From Chrysopilus asiliformis (Eukaryota; Arthropoda; Insecta; Diptera; Rhagionidae), in contig OZ035962.1 of assembly GCA_964034945.1 (NCBI GenBank), positions 50,586,231 through 50,650,230 of the forward strand: a stretch of 64,000 nt of DNA, in the 5' to 3' direction. Below are positions 54,515 through 63,660 of the stretch, piece after piece. The position numbers and the translations under genes were made by a program. A model generated the notes under the pieces. The model was not told where the DNA came from. It worked only from the letters and a program-made list of their open reading frames with translations, and ran no database searches. Position 1 is the stretch's first letter. Each line of letters starts with the position of its first letter.

Positions 54515-54907
54515 TTATTTTCTATTCACTTCGCTAATAAACGGTTTCTTTCTGCAAAGTCGTCCGTTATACTTTTCCGATCGCAAAATTCTACGAATAG
54601 TTTCCGCACTGACAGTCTTTTGAAAATGTTCCTGCACTAAAGACACTAGTTTTGGGGCACTTAGTCTGGGGTTTCCTCGAATTTGTTGCAGAACAAATTT
54701 TTTCTCCGTTAAACCCAGTAATTTTGGTCGTCCCGAACGTTCTGCATTAACAACTCTGTCTTCATATAAATGTCTATTTACAATATTTCTTACAGTAGAA
54801 AAACTTAATTTTAATATTTCTCCTATTTCCCTGTAAGTTTTGCCTTTATTTCGATGAAAAATGGCTAACTGCCTCACTTCGAAATTAATTTCTTTTCTTT
54901 GGCTCAT
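54515..54907 (-). pseudogene. Tc1-like transposase N-terminal half, inverted copy
   Basis: Encodes the same protein as 52908-53300, residue for residue as far as I can read, on the opposite strand within the palindrome. Its own Tc1 end is at 55223-55252. There is no catalytic half on this side. Identical coding on both arms means that the inversion is recent, is kept uniform by gene conversion, or is an assembly product. Confidence 0.9.
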
Positions 54908-55798
54908 AATTGCGACTTTACTGTGCCAAAACAAAGTTAAACTGCACAATAGTGACTCGCTAGAGTCGAAGTAGTATTGGGTCTAAAGGTAAATTCATTT
55001 TTGGAACTGTTGCTAATAAAAAAAAACACTTCTGCCAACACTTTTGTGATGCTTTTTTTGGCATTCATTTTTATGATGTTAAGAGTTTTTTTTTGTTTTT
55101 TTACCGATTCTTTTTAAATTTTTTATTTAGTTTTTAGATATTTTGAATTACAAAAATCCATGTATTAATAAACCAAAATGAACATTTCAAGGTGTTTTTT
55201 CTTACATTAAACTAAAAAAAAACATTTGTGCCATCACTTTTGGGACCGAGTGTACATATATAAAAATGGATGTTTGTCTGTCTGTCTGTTTGTTTGAGAT
55301 TACAAAACTCGAAAACTACTGGACCGATTTTTACGCGTTTTTTTGCAAAATGATCTGTGTTGCCAGGAGCTATGTAGATTTTCAAAATTTAAAACTGAAG
55401 GTCCTGTAAGGATAATTAAAATATCCTTTTTCCCATTTTTCCCCGGAAAAATTTGCATTATAGGGTTTTTGGGGTCGCTAATCACGAATCCGGTATTAGA
55501 TTTTCAAAATTCGAAACTGAAGGTCCTGTAAGGATAATGAAAATATCCTTTTTCCATTTCTCCCCGGAAAAATTTTCATTATAGGGTTTTTGGGGTCGCT
55601 GATCACGAATCTGGTATTAGATTTTCAAAATTCGAAAGGGAAGGTCCTGTAAGGATAATGAAAACATCCTTTTTCCCATTTTTCCCCGGAATAAGTGGCA
55701 CTATGGAGTTTTTGGGGTCGCTGATCACGAATCCGGTATTAGATTTTCAAAATTCGAAACGGAAGGTCCTGTAAGGATAATGAAAATATCCTTTTTCC

Positions 55799-56321
55799 TT
55801 CTTTTTTAATAAAAGCTTTTTTTTAAAAATTTGTTTTTAATTTTTTTTTATTTTGTTCTTTTTAGTCTTCGAATATATATCCTTACATTTGAGATGTCCT
55901 TACAGGCTTTTTAACTTGAGAATCGTATTCAGCGACCCCAAAAACCCCCAGAATAGATTTTTTTCCGGAAAATTTGGAGGAAGGGATAATCACGTTATCC
56001 TTACAGGACCTTCCGTTATCCTTACTGACTTTTTAATGACAGATTCGGATTCAGTGACCCCAAAGACCCCCAGAATAGATTTTTTTCCGGAAAATTTGGA
56101 GAAAAGGGTAATCACGTTATCCTTACAGGACCTTCCGTTATCCTTACAAGGACGAAATAGTGAAAATATTGTATTGTCATCGGACTTATATAAGTGTGCA
56201 AAATTTCAAGTCAATCGGACAAGTGGAAGTGGGTCAAAATTTGATTGCAAGATTTGACCCCGACAAACAAACAAACAGACAAACAGACAAGATAGCGAGC
56301 TAAATAAAAGCTTTTAATAAA
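55799..56321 (+). mobile_element. Composite Helitron-like family L, copy 1
   Basis: After TTCTTTTTTAATAAAAGCTT it has two units of about 122 bp with GATTCAGCGACCCCAAAAAC and TTATCCTTACAGGACCTTCC. Then follows a segment ACTTATATAAGTGTGCAAAA...CAAACAGACAAGATAGCGAG ending AAATAAAAGCTTTTAAT at the joint with the Tc1 catalytic half. Confidence 0.7.
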
Positions 56322-56326
56322 AACGT

Positions 56327-56947
56327 TTGCATTTTGCAAAATCTTTCGTAACAAGACCTCTAGATAGTTGGAAAAACGTTATTTTCGTGGATGAAAGTAA
56401 ATTTAACTTGTTTGGCAGCGATGGGAGACCCCGAGTTTGGAGAAAAGCCTTTGATAAGCAACATTTGTGCCCAACGGTAAAACATGGAGGTGGGAGTGTA
56501 ATGGTTTGGGCTTGTTTTAGCTATCACGGAGTAGGCAATCTGGTGTTTATTGATGGAATTATGGACAAAAATCAATGCCTTAATATTCTACGAGAAAATT
56601 TACACCAAAGTGCTGAAAAAATGGGGATCAGGAATTGTTTTGAGTTCTACCAAGATAACGATCCTAAACATAAAGCATATGTGGTTCGATCGTGGCTGCT
56701 CTACAACTGCCCCAAAGTGATAGATACACCCCCCCAATCGCCGGATCTCAATCCTATTGAGAATTTGTGGGATTTGGTTGATCGAAAAATAAGGACCCAT
56801 GACATAACATCCATTTCTATGCTGAAAAAAAGCTTGATGGAAGGATGGGCTTCTATAGGAACTGATATTTGCGCAAAATATGTAACGTCAATGCCAAAAA
56901 CGATGAATTTGGTCATAAAACGAAAAGGAAATCCAATAGAGTATTGA
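56327..56947 (+). pseudogene. Tc1-like transposase, catalytic half (DD34E)
   Basis: About 206 codons without internal stop. The first Asp is in VIFVDESKF, the second in YQDNDPKHKA, the Glu in SPDLNPIENLW, with 34 residues between the second Asp and the Glu. This DD34E spacing defines Tc1-like enzymes. KHGGGSVMVW is the usual core block. The frame opens with LHFAKSFV, the expected continuation after the N-half. Family length is about 340 residues, so the two halves together would be complete. The 3' end of the element follows within 90 bp. The catalytic residues look intact, but there is no start of its own and the DNA-binding half is 3 kb away. Confidence 0.93.
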
Positions 56948-57096
56948 AATAGAACTGATGAATGATATCGTAGTTGTCTAAAAATAAATTAAAGCCATTA
57001 AATACATTTGTGCCATCACTTTTGGGACCGAGTGTATATAGATTACTTTTATTTTCTATATTTTTTTTCTTAGTTACCTCTACTTAGGGTTTTTTT

Positions 57097-59062
57097 AAAA
57101 GCTTTTATTTAGCTTGCAACCCAATTTTGACCCACTTCCACTTGTCCGATTGACTTGAAATTTTGCACACTTATATAAGTCCGATGACGATACAATATTT
57201 TCACTACTTCGTCCTTGTAAGGATAACGGAAGGTCCTGTAAGGATAACGTGATTAACCTTTTCTCCAAATTTTTCGGAAAAAAATCTATTCTGGGGGTTT
57301 TCCGGGTCGCTGAATCCGAATCTGTCATTAAAAAGTCAGTAAGGATAACGGAAGGTCCTGTAAGGATAACATGATTATCCTTTTCTCCAAATTTTCCGGA
57401 AAAAAATCTATTCTGGGGGTTTTTGAGGTCACTGAACCCGAATCTGTCATTAAAAAGTCAGTAAGGATAACGGAAGGTCCTGTAAGGATAACGTGATTAT
57501 CCTTTTCTCCAAATTTTCCGGAAAAACAATCTATTCTGGGGGTTTTTCGGGTCGCTGAATCCGAATCTGTCATTAAAAAGTCAGTAAGGATGTCATAACT
57601 GACCACCCATATGACTGTTGTAAATCACTCCATAGGGAATATCCTTTCAAATCTAATGAAATAGGAGATATTCCCTATGAGACAAAGAGCAATTAGAAAC
57701 ATTCATAATTCACATGAATTATGAATGTTTCCAAGAAAGTACATTTACGCAACCCGGAAAAGCAACGAGCAATAACCCCGGGGTACGTAAATGACAAGCG
57801 CATCGAATTAAATTCAATATTGGTCAACATATGTGGGCCACCAAAGTGCAAAGACGCACATTTATTAAATACCAATTCGATGTAGCAAGTATTGACCAAC
57901 ATATGTCGGTCACATAAAGTGCAAAGATGCACATAAATTATCCAAACACAATGTGCGCTTGGAATTGCCCAACGTAAACAAACTGCGAGGTGGCTCACGT
58001 TACCTCGCAATGTGATTTACGCTGTGGCCTAAATAAACAAGTCGCACATGTGCAATGCACTCAAGCCGATGGAAGGTAATGTTGGAAGCCAACTGCGACC
58101 AATCAACCTCCAAGTGAAAACTTAACGAAGTTTTCGATTGGCTGAGAACAAAATAGACGAGTTGCTTCCAAAAGAAGGGAGTAGCAAAAAAAAGGGCCTT
58201 CACGGCCAATACCAAGGAGTAAGAGTCAAGTTAGTTTTGAGGTAGTAACAGTCGAGAAGTAAAAGTTTGAATGCGTAAAGTCAAGAAAGTCGAGAAGTCA
58301 AAGTTTGAATCAGTAAGGTCGAAGTAAAGAAGATTTGAAACAAGTTGTAAAGTTTTTGTAACGTAGAAAAATTCGGAAATAAGTTATAGTGTTAACAATA
58401 AGTGACTAAAAAATAATAGAAATAGTTAAGAAGGAGCCAATAAGTAAAATTATAACAGTTACAACCAAAAATATGTGTTTTATAACAATTACAACCAAAA
58501 ATATGTGTTTGAATTAGTTGAGTTAATAAATAAAACAATTACAACCAAAAATATGTGTTTTATAACAATTACAACCAAAAATATGTGTTTGAATTAGTTG
58601 AGTTAATAAATAAAACAATTACAACCAAGAATATGTGTAAGAACTAGTTCTTAACCCGATCAGTGTTAACAAGGATAACGGAAGGTCCTGTAAGGATAAC
58701 GTGATTATCCTTTTCTCCAAATTTTCCGGAAAAAAATCTATTCTGGGGGTTTTTGAGGTCGCTGAATCCGAATCTGTCATTAAAAAGTCTGTAAGGATAA
58801 CGGAAGGTCCTGTAAGGATAACGTGATTATCCTTTTCTCCAAATTTTCCGGAAAAAAATCTATTCTGGGGGTTTTTGAGGTCGCTAAATCCGAATCTGCC
58901 ATTAAAAAGTCTGTAAGGATAACGGAAGGTCATGTAAGGATAACGTTATTATCCCTTTCTCCAAATTTTCCGGAGAAAATCTATTCTGGGGGTTTTTGGG
59001 GTCGCTGAATACGATTCTCAAGTTAAAAAGCAAGGATATATATTCGAAGACTAAAAAGAACA
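57097..59062 (-). mobile_element. Composite Helitron-like family L, copy 2, split by a solo LTR
   Basis: Reverse complement of copy 1: AAAAGCTTTTATTTAGCTTG start, then units carrying GGATAACGGAAGGTCCTGTA at 57221, 57343 and 57465 (122 bp apart). The solo LTR (57591-58671) follows, then three more units to 59040 and CTTCGAAGA-type end sequence. It abuts MITE K2, as copy 1 abuts MITE K sequence. Confidence 0.78.
57591..58671. mobile_element. Solo LTR, 1081 bp, AGGA target duplication
   Basis: Begins TGTCATAACTGACC and ends GTGTTAACA, flanked by AGGA at 57587-57590 and 58672-58675. TG...CA ends and a 4-bp duplication fit an LTR, probably Ty3/gypsy. Near one end ACAATTACAACCAAAAATAT with GTGTTT is repeated five times. 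A palindrome CATTCATAATTC...GAATTATGAATG is near 57700. No internal region, so it arose by LTR-LTR recombination. It lies in the middle of a 122-bp unit array. Confidence 0.9.
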
Positions 59063-59340
59063 AAATAAAAAAAAACAAAAAAAAATTTTTATAAGAAAAG
59101 CTTTTATTAAAAAAGAATGCACTAAAAAGAAAAAAATAATTTTCTGGACGCTGTGTATCACAAATATAAAAGCTTTTAAAAAGCGAGATAAAGCATAAAA
59201 CAATAAAATAAAAATTTATCTCGCTTTTTAAAAGCTTTTATATTTGTGATACACAGCGTCCAGAAAATTATTTTTTTCTTTTTAGTGCATTCTTTTTTAA
59301 TAAAAGCTTTTTTTAAAAAATTTTTTTTTATTTTTTTTAT
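59062..59340. mobile_element. Fold-back MITE K2
   Basis: Arms of about 120 bp as in K1 (GCACTAAAAAGAAAAAAATA, TTCTGGACGCTGTGTATCAC), spacer GCATAAAACAATAAAATAAA at about 59193-59214, reversed relative to K1. Confidence 0.9.
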
Positions 59341-59520
59341 TTTTTTGTATTTTGTTGTTACTTTTGTAATAATTTTTCTTAGTTAATTTTATTTGGCTTT
59401 TTCTTAGTTTCTTTACTTTTGTATTTTTACTTTAATTAATCTTATTTGGCTTTCCTCAGTAAATTTTTTTTTTTGCAATGAAAATATGGTGAATTTTTGA
59501 CTTACATTAGTAGAAATACT
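59341..59520. other. T-rich segment
   Basis: Repeated CTTAGTT...TTTTATTTGGCTTTTT and TTATTTGGCTTTCCTCAGTA blocks. No coding. Confidence 0.5.
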
Positions 59521-59529
59521 AGGACGAGC

Positions 59530-60089
59530 ATGGTGTCTCTCCTGTTGTAAGGGTGTTGGAACCGGGCGTGGTATTTCCTTTCAGCAGAGCAGGCGGCTGT
59601 TACCGAATATTGTGGAACTGGTGTCCTATCCGAAAACTCCGTTTCTCCATTGTTGAAGGTGACTCCGGGGCCTCTTTTCCTGATCCTTGTGCGCTGTTCG
59701 GATTTCGAAGGGATTTTATCCCCTTTTACTTGTCACTAAAGAATTTTAGGCACCTTACTTGAGATTATAATAAACGATGGTTACGTTTATCAAATTAGTA
59801 AACGATCACAAGATTTTGATAACGGATGATTACGTTTATCAAAGTTTAACGGTCACTGGATTATGATAACGGTTGGTTACGTTTATCAAATGGTCACGAT
59901 ATTATAATAACGGATGGTTACGTTTATTAAAATTACCGATCACTTTCCGTACTTGTTGATTTTCCGGAATTGTCGTGCCGCACTTGTATTACACTTAACT
60001 GTTGAACTAATTCACAATTGTTTTCCGTACTTTTCACTCTTCGGGAATTAAAATTTAATTGTGTTTCTCGGATTCCCTGCTCGGGCGCC
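59530..60089 (-). mobile_element. Ty3/gypsy-type leader with primer-binding site
   Basis: On the minus strand TGGCGCCCGAGCAGGGAATC starts at 60089, a canonical tRNA primer-binding site (lysine-tRNA-like), preceded by AATTTAAT, probably the last bases of an LTR. Downstream lie about 550 bp of leader including tandem repeats (59765-59945). Gag is not recognisable, and the LTR is reduced to about 30 bp. Confidence 0.72.
59765..59945 (-). repeat. Four tandem repeats in the retroelement leader
   Basis: Units of about 45 bp contain GATAACGGATGGTTACGTTT(ATCAAA) and end in AACGATCAC or AACGGTCAC. They lie 145-320 bp after the primer-binding site. Confidence 0.85.
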
Positions 60090-60245
60090 AATTAAATTAT
60101 TTTTTAATAAAACTTTTAAAAAAAATTATGTTTTTAGCAGGCTGAATCGGCATGCCCGTACAGTGTTAGGCCTTGGAAACCTATGGACATATTTTACTTT
60201 CTCAGGATCGAGCTGGGCACCCTCATTACATTTGTGTCCTAAATA

Positions 60246-60706
60246 GAGTGCGGGTATTGTGGACCACTGTTGCTATTTTTTACTCATATGAGGCAACTAT
60301 AAGAATTTTTCTAAAAACAGCAGTTTTTTCCAAGAGAAAATCGTAACCTGTTAATGTAAAATTAAAAAATCCTGATCTGATGATTTTTTGTCTTTTTAAA
60401 TCGAAAAATGTGAAGATTCAGAATCAGTCAATTTGGTTTTGGTGCGGGTAATCTGGACCATTTGGGTGCTCAGATCACATAAACCAATTTTCTTTGTCAC
60501 TTAAAAAACACGATTTTTCTGGCAATATGACCTTCCTCTAAAAAATTCTGAAACTGAATGAGCTTTCAACGCAAAAAATTGGTTTCACAGATCAAGTGTC
60601 GCCGGTGCATGTTTGAACATGAACTCGAATTAATTCCCTCGTACAGTTTCTGAGATATTACAGTGGTGCACATTACCCGCCTGGTCCACAATACCCGCAC
60701 TTACTC
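60246..60706. mobile_element. TA-flanked MITE, 461 bp (Tc1/mariner-type site)
   Basis: Ends GAGTGCGGGTATTGTGGACC and GGTCCACAATACCCGCACTT(ACTC), with TA at 60244-60245 and 60707-60708. GGTGCGGGTAATCTGGACCA at about 60440 is an internal relative of the end. Non-coding. Confidence 0.88.
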
Positions 60707-60886
60707 TACACTATTTCCCTTTTTAGTAATTTACATTTTTCCGGTTGTAACTTAAGATTGTATTCGCGCAGTCTATTCAACACCTCTCGTAACTTCCTAT
60801 TATGATCGTGTAAGTTTTTCCAATAGACTACAATGTCATCTAAATACACGAATAACTCTATCCCCTGTAAACCGTAAAGAGCATAA

Positions 60887-61258
60887 GGGTACGTCCATAG
60901 TGAACCAGCATCCAAATAATTTGTTTAACTAACATTTTAGAAATTAAAATTTCTTTATTAACTTGCGCATTCATCCTGCCAAAAAAGCTGACAAATAGAA
61001 TTTTAATCGCACAAAATGTTCACAAGGCCAACTAACGATGACAACTAACAACTGTCAAAACAGGCTTTTAGGTGATTACCGGCGTTAACAAGAATTAACA
61101 ATTGATTCCGGTAAAAGCTGGTAAACGCCGGCTGATTCTTATGAAAGCGAGAAGCCTGTTCACTGTGGACGCGACAATTCATACACGTGTTAATTTGAAC
61201 CGGTGGCTAGAAAGCGATAAAGCGAAAAGCTGGTTTTATGACCACTATGGACGTACCC
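60887..61258. mobile_element. TAA-flanked MITE, 372 bp (PIF/Harbinger-type site)
   Basis: 16-bp perfect ends GGGTACGTCCATAGTG, then AACCAGC and its partner at slightly different distance. TAA at 60884-60886 and 61259-61261. Removing it restores the RT reading frame. It has several CCGG(T/C)-type short inverted repeats inside. Non-coding. Confidence 0.88.
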
Positions 61259-61390
61259 TAATTCATTAACTGCTAAAACGTGGCAGGAGCTCCGGTTAAT
61301 CCGAAGGTAATCCTTTTGAACTGGTAATGTCCAAACTGCGTACTGAATACGGTTTTGGGTCTGTCAGCTTCGTTCGCCAGGGCTTGGTGG

Positions 61391-62965
61391 TGTCGTGGAT
61401 TTTTCACATAAAATAAATCACTGAAGGTTTATGCAGCGGATCCTATCGGCTGCGCCAATTTTATGTCGTGGTTTTTTCGATACAAAATAAAACAAACAAA
61501 GGATTTTAAGTTTTAAATTTGGATTTGATTTATTTATTTTGGTTTTCGAAAAATTGTAGTGTTTGATATTTGAAAATTCACTTAAAGTATTTTGATAACA
61601 TTTAATTTGGTTAAAATTTTCACTTAGAGTATTTTGACAAAATTCACTTAATTTACTTTTTAAAAATTCCATATACTTATATTTTTAAATTTATTTTGTT
61701 TAAATTTTACAAGATTCCCGTTCACTTGTGTATTAAAATAAATTCACTATTCGTTAATGGGCCTAACAAGACTGTTTTTATTAATTGGTTATATCCCTAG
61801 TTCCTTGCAGCAGAGCGCAACTTATGTTTGGCATCCCTGTTATAAACACTCGGCCCTTTCTAAAATTCTATTATAATTTTTTTTAGTTAGTTTTAATTTT
61901 TAATATTAAGTCGCAACTCTAGTTGCAGACTGTATTTTTCAGTCGCGATAACGGTCGCAGACCAGGAAAAACTTGTCTCAATTTGACCGTGCAGGTCGTT
62001 TTATAATATTTTCATAAAGTGTAAATCTTACTATACTTTACTTTTTTCTCTCTCAATCTTAGGGCTTCCTATTGGATTCCATTTCAATAGGAATCTTATT
62101 ATTAGGCGTGGGAGATTTACCCAGCCTTCTTTTTAAAATTTTTCCTTATTAGAAAATTACATTCCACAATTGGAACAAAGGAAGGATCGAAAAATGTCGA
62201 TCATAACTATATGGGAAAACTAGCCCAACCTTTTTTCAATATTCTCCTTAAAATTGCATAGGGAATGATATAAGTTCAGTTGGATCTAGCCCAACCTACT
62301 TTGTTTTGTTTACTTACGCAACACAAGGGGTAATTGCAGGATCAGTTAGGACTATGCCCAACTTACTTTGCATTGCTTGCTAATGCAGGTTTAAGGAATA
62401 CATGTAAGATCAGTTAGGACTATGCCCAACCTACTTTGCATTGCTTGCTTATGCCACACAAGGGATAATTACATAAAGCACGATACGAGAAATCTCGATC
62501 AATGTGTGAGTGGACTTTCCTACTTTCTTTGATTCTTCCTTATTTATCATAAGGGAAAGATGCTAGAAGTATTCGTTCATGTGTATGAACTAAAAAATAT
62601 CTTGATATTAAAATATCATGATAGTTGAAATGGAAAATTGTGGCTTGGTATGCGTGAAAAGACTTTCTCCTCATACGCTATCATGTATGTTAGGTTTTAC
62701 CCGATCATGTGTATATTTTTAATAGTTTATTTGGAAATTATTTTACGACCCTTTCCAGAAACTCAGACGCATAAATTATCGAAAGGATAATTTATTGCAT
62801 CACTTGACAATTTTCATTTTTTCGTAAAATAAACAGAAAAATGCTAAAGATCGTAAATTATTTTCTCATGCGAATAATCGAGGGTAAACCTAAAAGAACT
62901 CGGTTTTCCCTTTGATTTTATGAAATTTTATAGTGGTGAACTTGTAAGAAATCTGGTTCACCACA
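61391..62965 (-). mobile_element. LTR retrotransposon remnant: 5' LTR, PBS and 3' LTR stub
   Basis: Minus orientation. The 5' LTR (62965-61464, 1502 bp) begins TGTGGTGAACCAG and ends CCACGACA. Three bases on comes the primer-binding site TGGCGCAGCCGATAGGATCC (61457-61438), similar to the serine-tRNA type used by 17.6/297-like gypsy elements. About 20 bp later the end of a second LTR (GAAAAATCCACGACA, to 61391) follows directly. GTGG flanks it at 61387-61390 and 62966-62969. Gag, pol and most of the 3' LTR are deleted. Confidence 0.9.
62275..62465 (-). repeat. Repeats within the LTR
   Basis: GTTAGGACTATGCCCAAC(T/C)T(A)CTTTGCATTGCTTGC occurs twice in full (from about 62347 and 62412) and once in part (near 62280). 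Confidence 0.75.
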
Positions 62966-63330
62966 GTGGTATCCATTGGAGAAATCGAGTGTGGTGAAAT
63001 ATCTAGAATGACCCAGCTGGTCTAGAATATCTTCTATTCTAGGCAAAGGATGAGAATTCCCAACTGTGATTTCGTTTAATTTTCGATAATCCACTACCAC
63101 TCATCAACGCTTGCCGCCGTTTGAACAAGCTTTTTTGGGAACCACTAAAGGGGTTAATTTCAATGGACTATTACTTGACTTAATTATATCGTCTTTCCGC
63201 ATCTTGGAGACTTGCTCCTGAATTACCCCCTCTGCATTTCGGGTAATCGATACATTTTTTTATTGATCGGAGGATACCCGGGTTTTATGGTTATATAATG
63301 CTTTTGCGCATTAAAATATGTCAAACTATC

Positions 63331-63660
63331 CCCAGGTAAATGGAAAATGTCGTTACATGTATTCTCTACAAATTTCCATTGACGCATTTGGTTCAAGAGT
63401 TAGCCCGGGGGCATAAAAGTCGTCGAAAGCTGCATGGAAAAATCATTGCGCCTAAGATGGCAGCTGAGCATCCCCCTGCAGTTCCGCGCCAAAAAAAGAG
63501 CTTATGTCCATGAAACTAGAGCAAAATACCTTTCCAATGCAGGTAGAATGAAAGTGAAACCCGAACTGGTTCAAAAGTTAGCCCGGGGGCATAAAAAACG
63601 TCGAATCCTGCATGGTTCTTTATACAAAAAACTTTAAGCTGGCAACGTAGGGTCTGCTAG
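63331..63660 (+). mobile_element. Helitron tail with a duplicated 48-bp segment
   Basis: GCTGGCAACGTAGGGTCTGCTAG ends at 63660 before T. Upstream, GGTTCAA(G/A)AGTTAGCCCGGG with GGCATAAAA and GCATGG occurs at about 63389 and 63567. A 67-codon open frame at 63434-63637 spans this segment but runs into the Helitron tail, so I do not call it a gene. Confidence 0.65.

Larger units (their letters stand above)
52017..55798. repeat. 3.8-kb near-perfect palindrome
   Basis: 52017-53895 and 53918-55798 are reverse complements with only rare differences that I can see, around a 22-bp spacer. Each arm holds part of the Helitron, the Tc1 left end with the transposase N-half, an AT-rich segment, a poly-A run and half of MITE K1. 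The symmetry breaks at 55799 inside a Helitron unit. Confidence 0.95.
52563..57034 (+). mobile_element. Tc1-like element (DD34E), interrupted
   Basis: Perfect 30-bp ends starting CACTCGGTCCCAAAAGTGAT, flanked by TA (52561-52562 and 57035-57036). The transposase is split near 53299 by a 3.0-kb insertion that ends near 56321. Without the insertion it would be about 1.45 kb, the usual size for Tc1. Confidence 0.92.
51103..57042 (-). mobile_element. Helitron (alpha head) split by a Tc1 element
   Basis: Tail GGGTCTGCTAG at 51103. The Tc1 is inserted at TA within the TATATA head (52561), and the last bases of the head (TATAGA) are beyond it at 57037-57042. Flanks A and T as expected. Body of 122-bp units. 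Confidence 0.88.
60120..63330 (-). pseudogene. Ty3/gypsy reverse transcriptase pseudogene, split by three insertions
   Basis: Read from 63330 downward: IIKSSNSPLKLTPLVVPKK and VVVDYRKLNEI (63260-63040), TLDFSNGYH (to 62966), KTVFSTQFGHYQFKRITFGL with GAPATF (61386-61262), YALYGLQGIELFVYLDD (YLDD active site near 60834-60848) and KCKLLKREIV (to 60709), then YLGHKCNEGA and a FPRP block (60245-60130). The pieces are collinear and join exactly at the target duplications of the three inserted elements. Own damage: two stops in place of the residues before VVVDY and a stop in place of Gln after GAPATF. RNase H and integrase are missing. The polymerase Asp pair is present, but the gene is dead. Confidence 0.92.

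Noticed and set aside
56360..56916. Minus-strand open frames over the Tc1 catalytic half
   Set aside because: Shadows of the well-supported plus-strand DD34E frame.
57693..58215. Two minus-strand open frames (105 and 71 codons)
   Set aside because: They lie within the solo LTR, which has clean TG/CA ends and target duplication. LTRs do not normally code.
63434..63637. 67-codon basic open frame near the window end
   Set aside because: It spans a duplicated segment and runs into a Helitron tail, and has no family signature.
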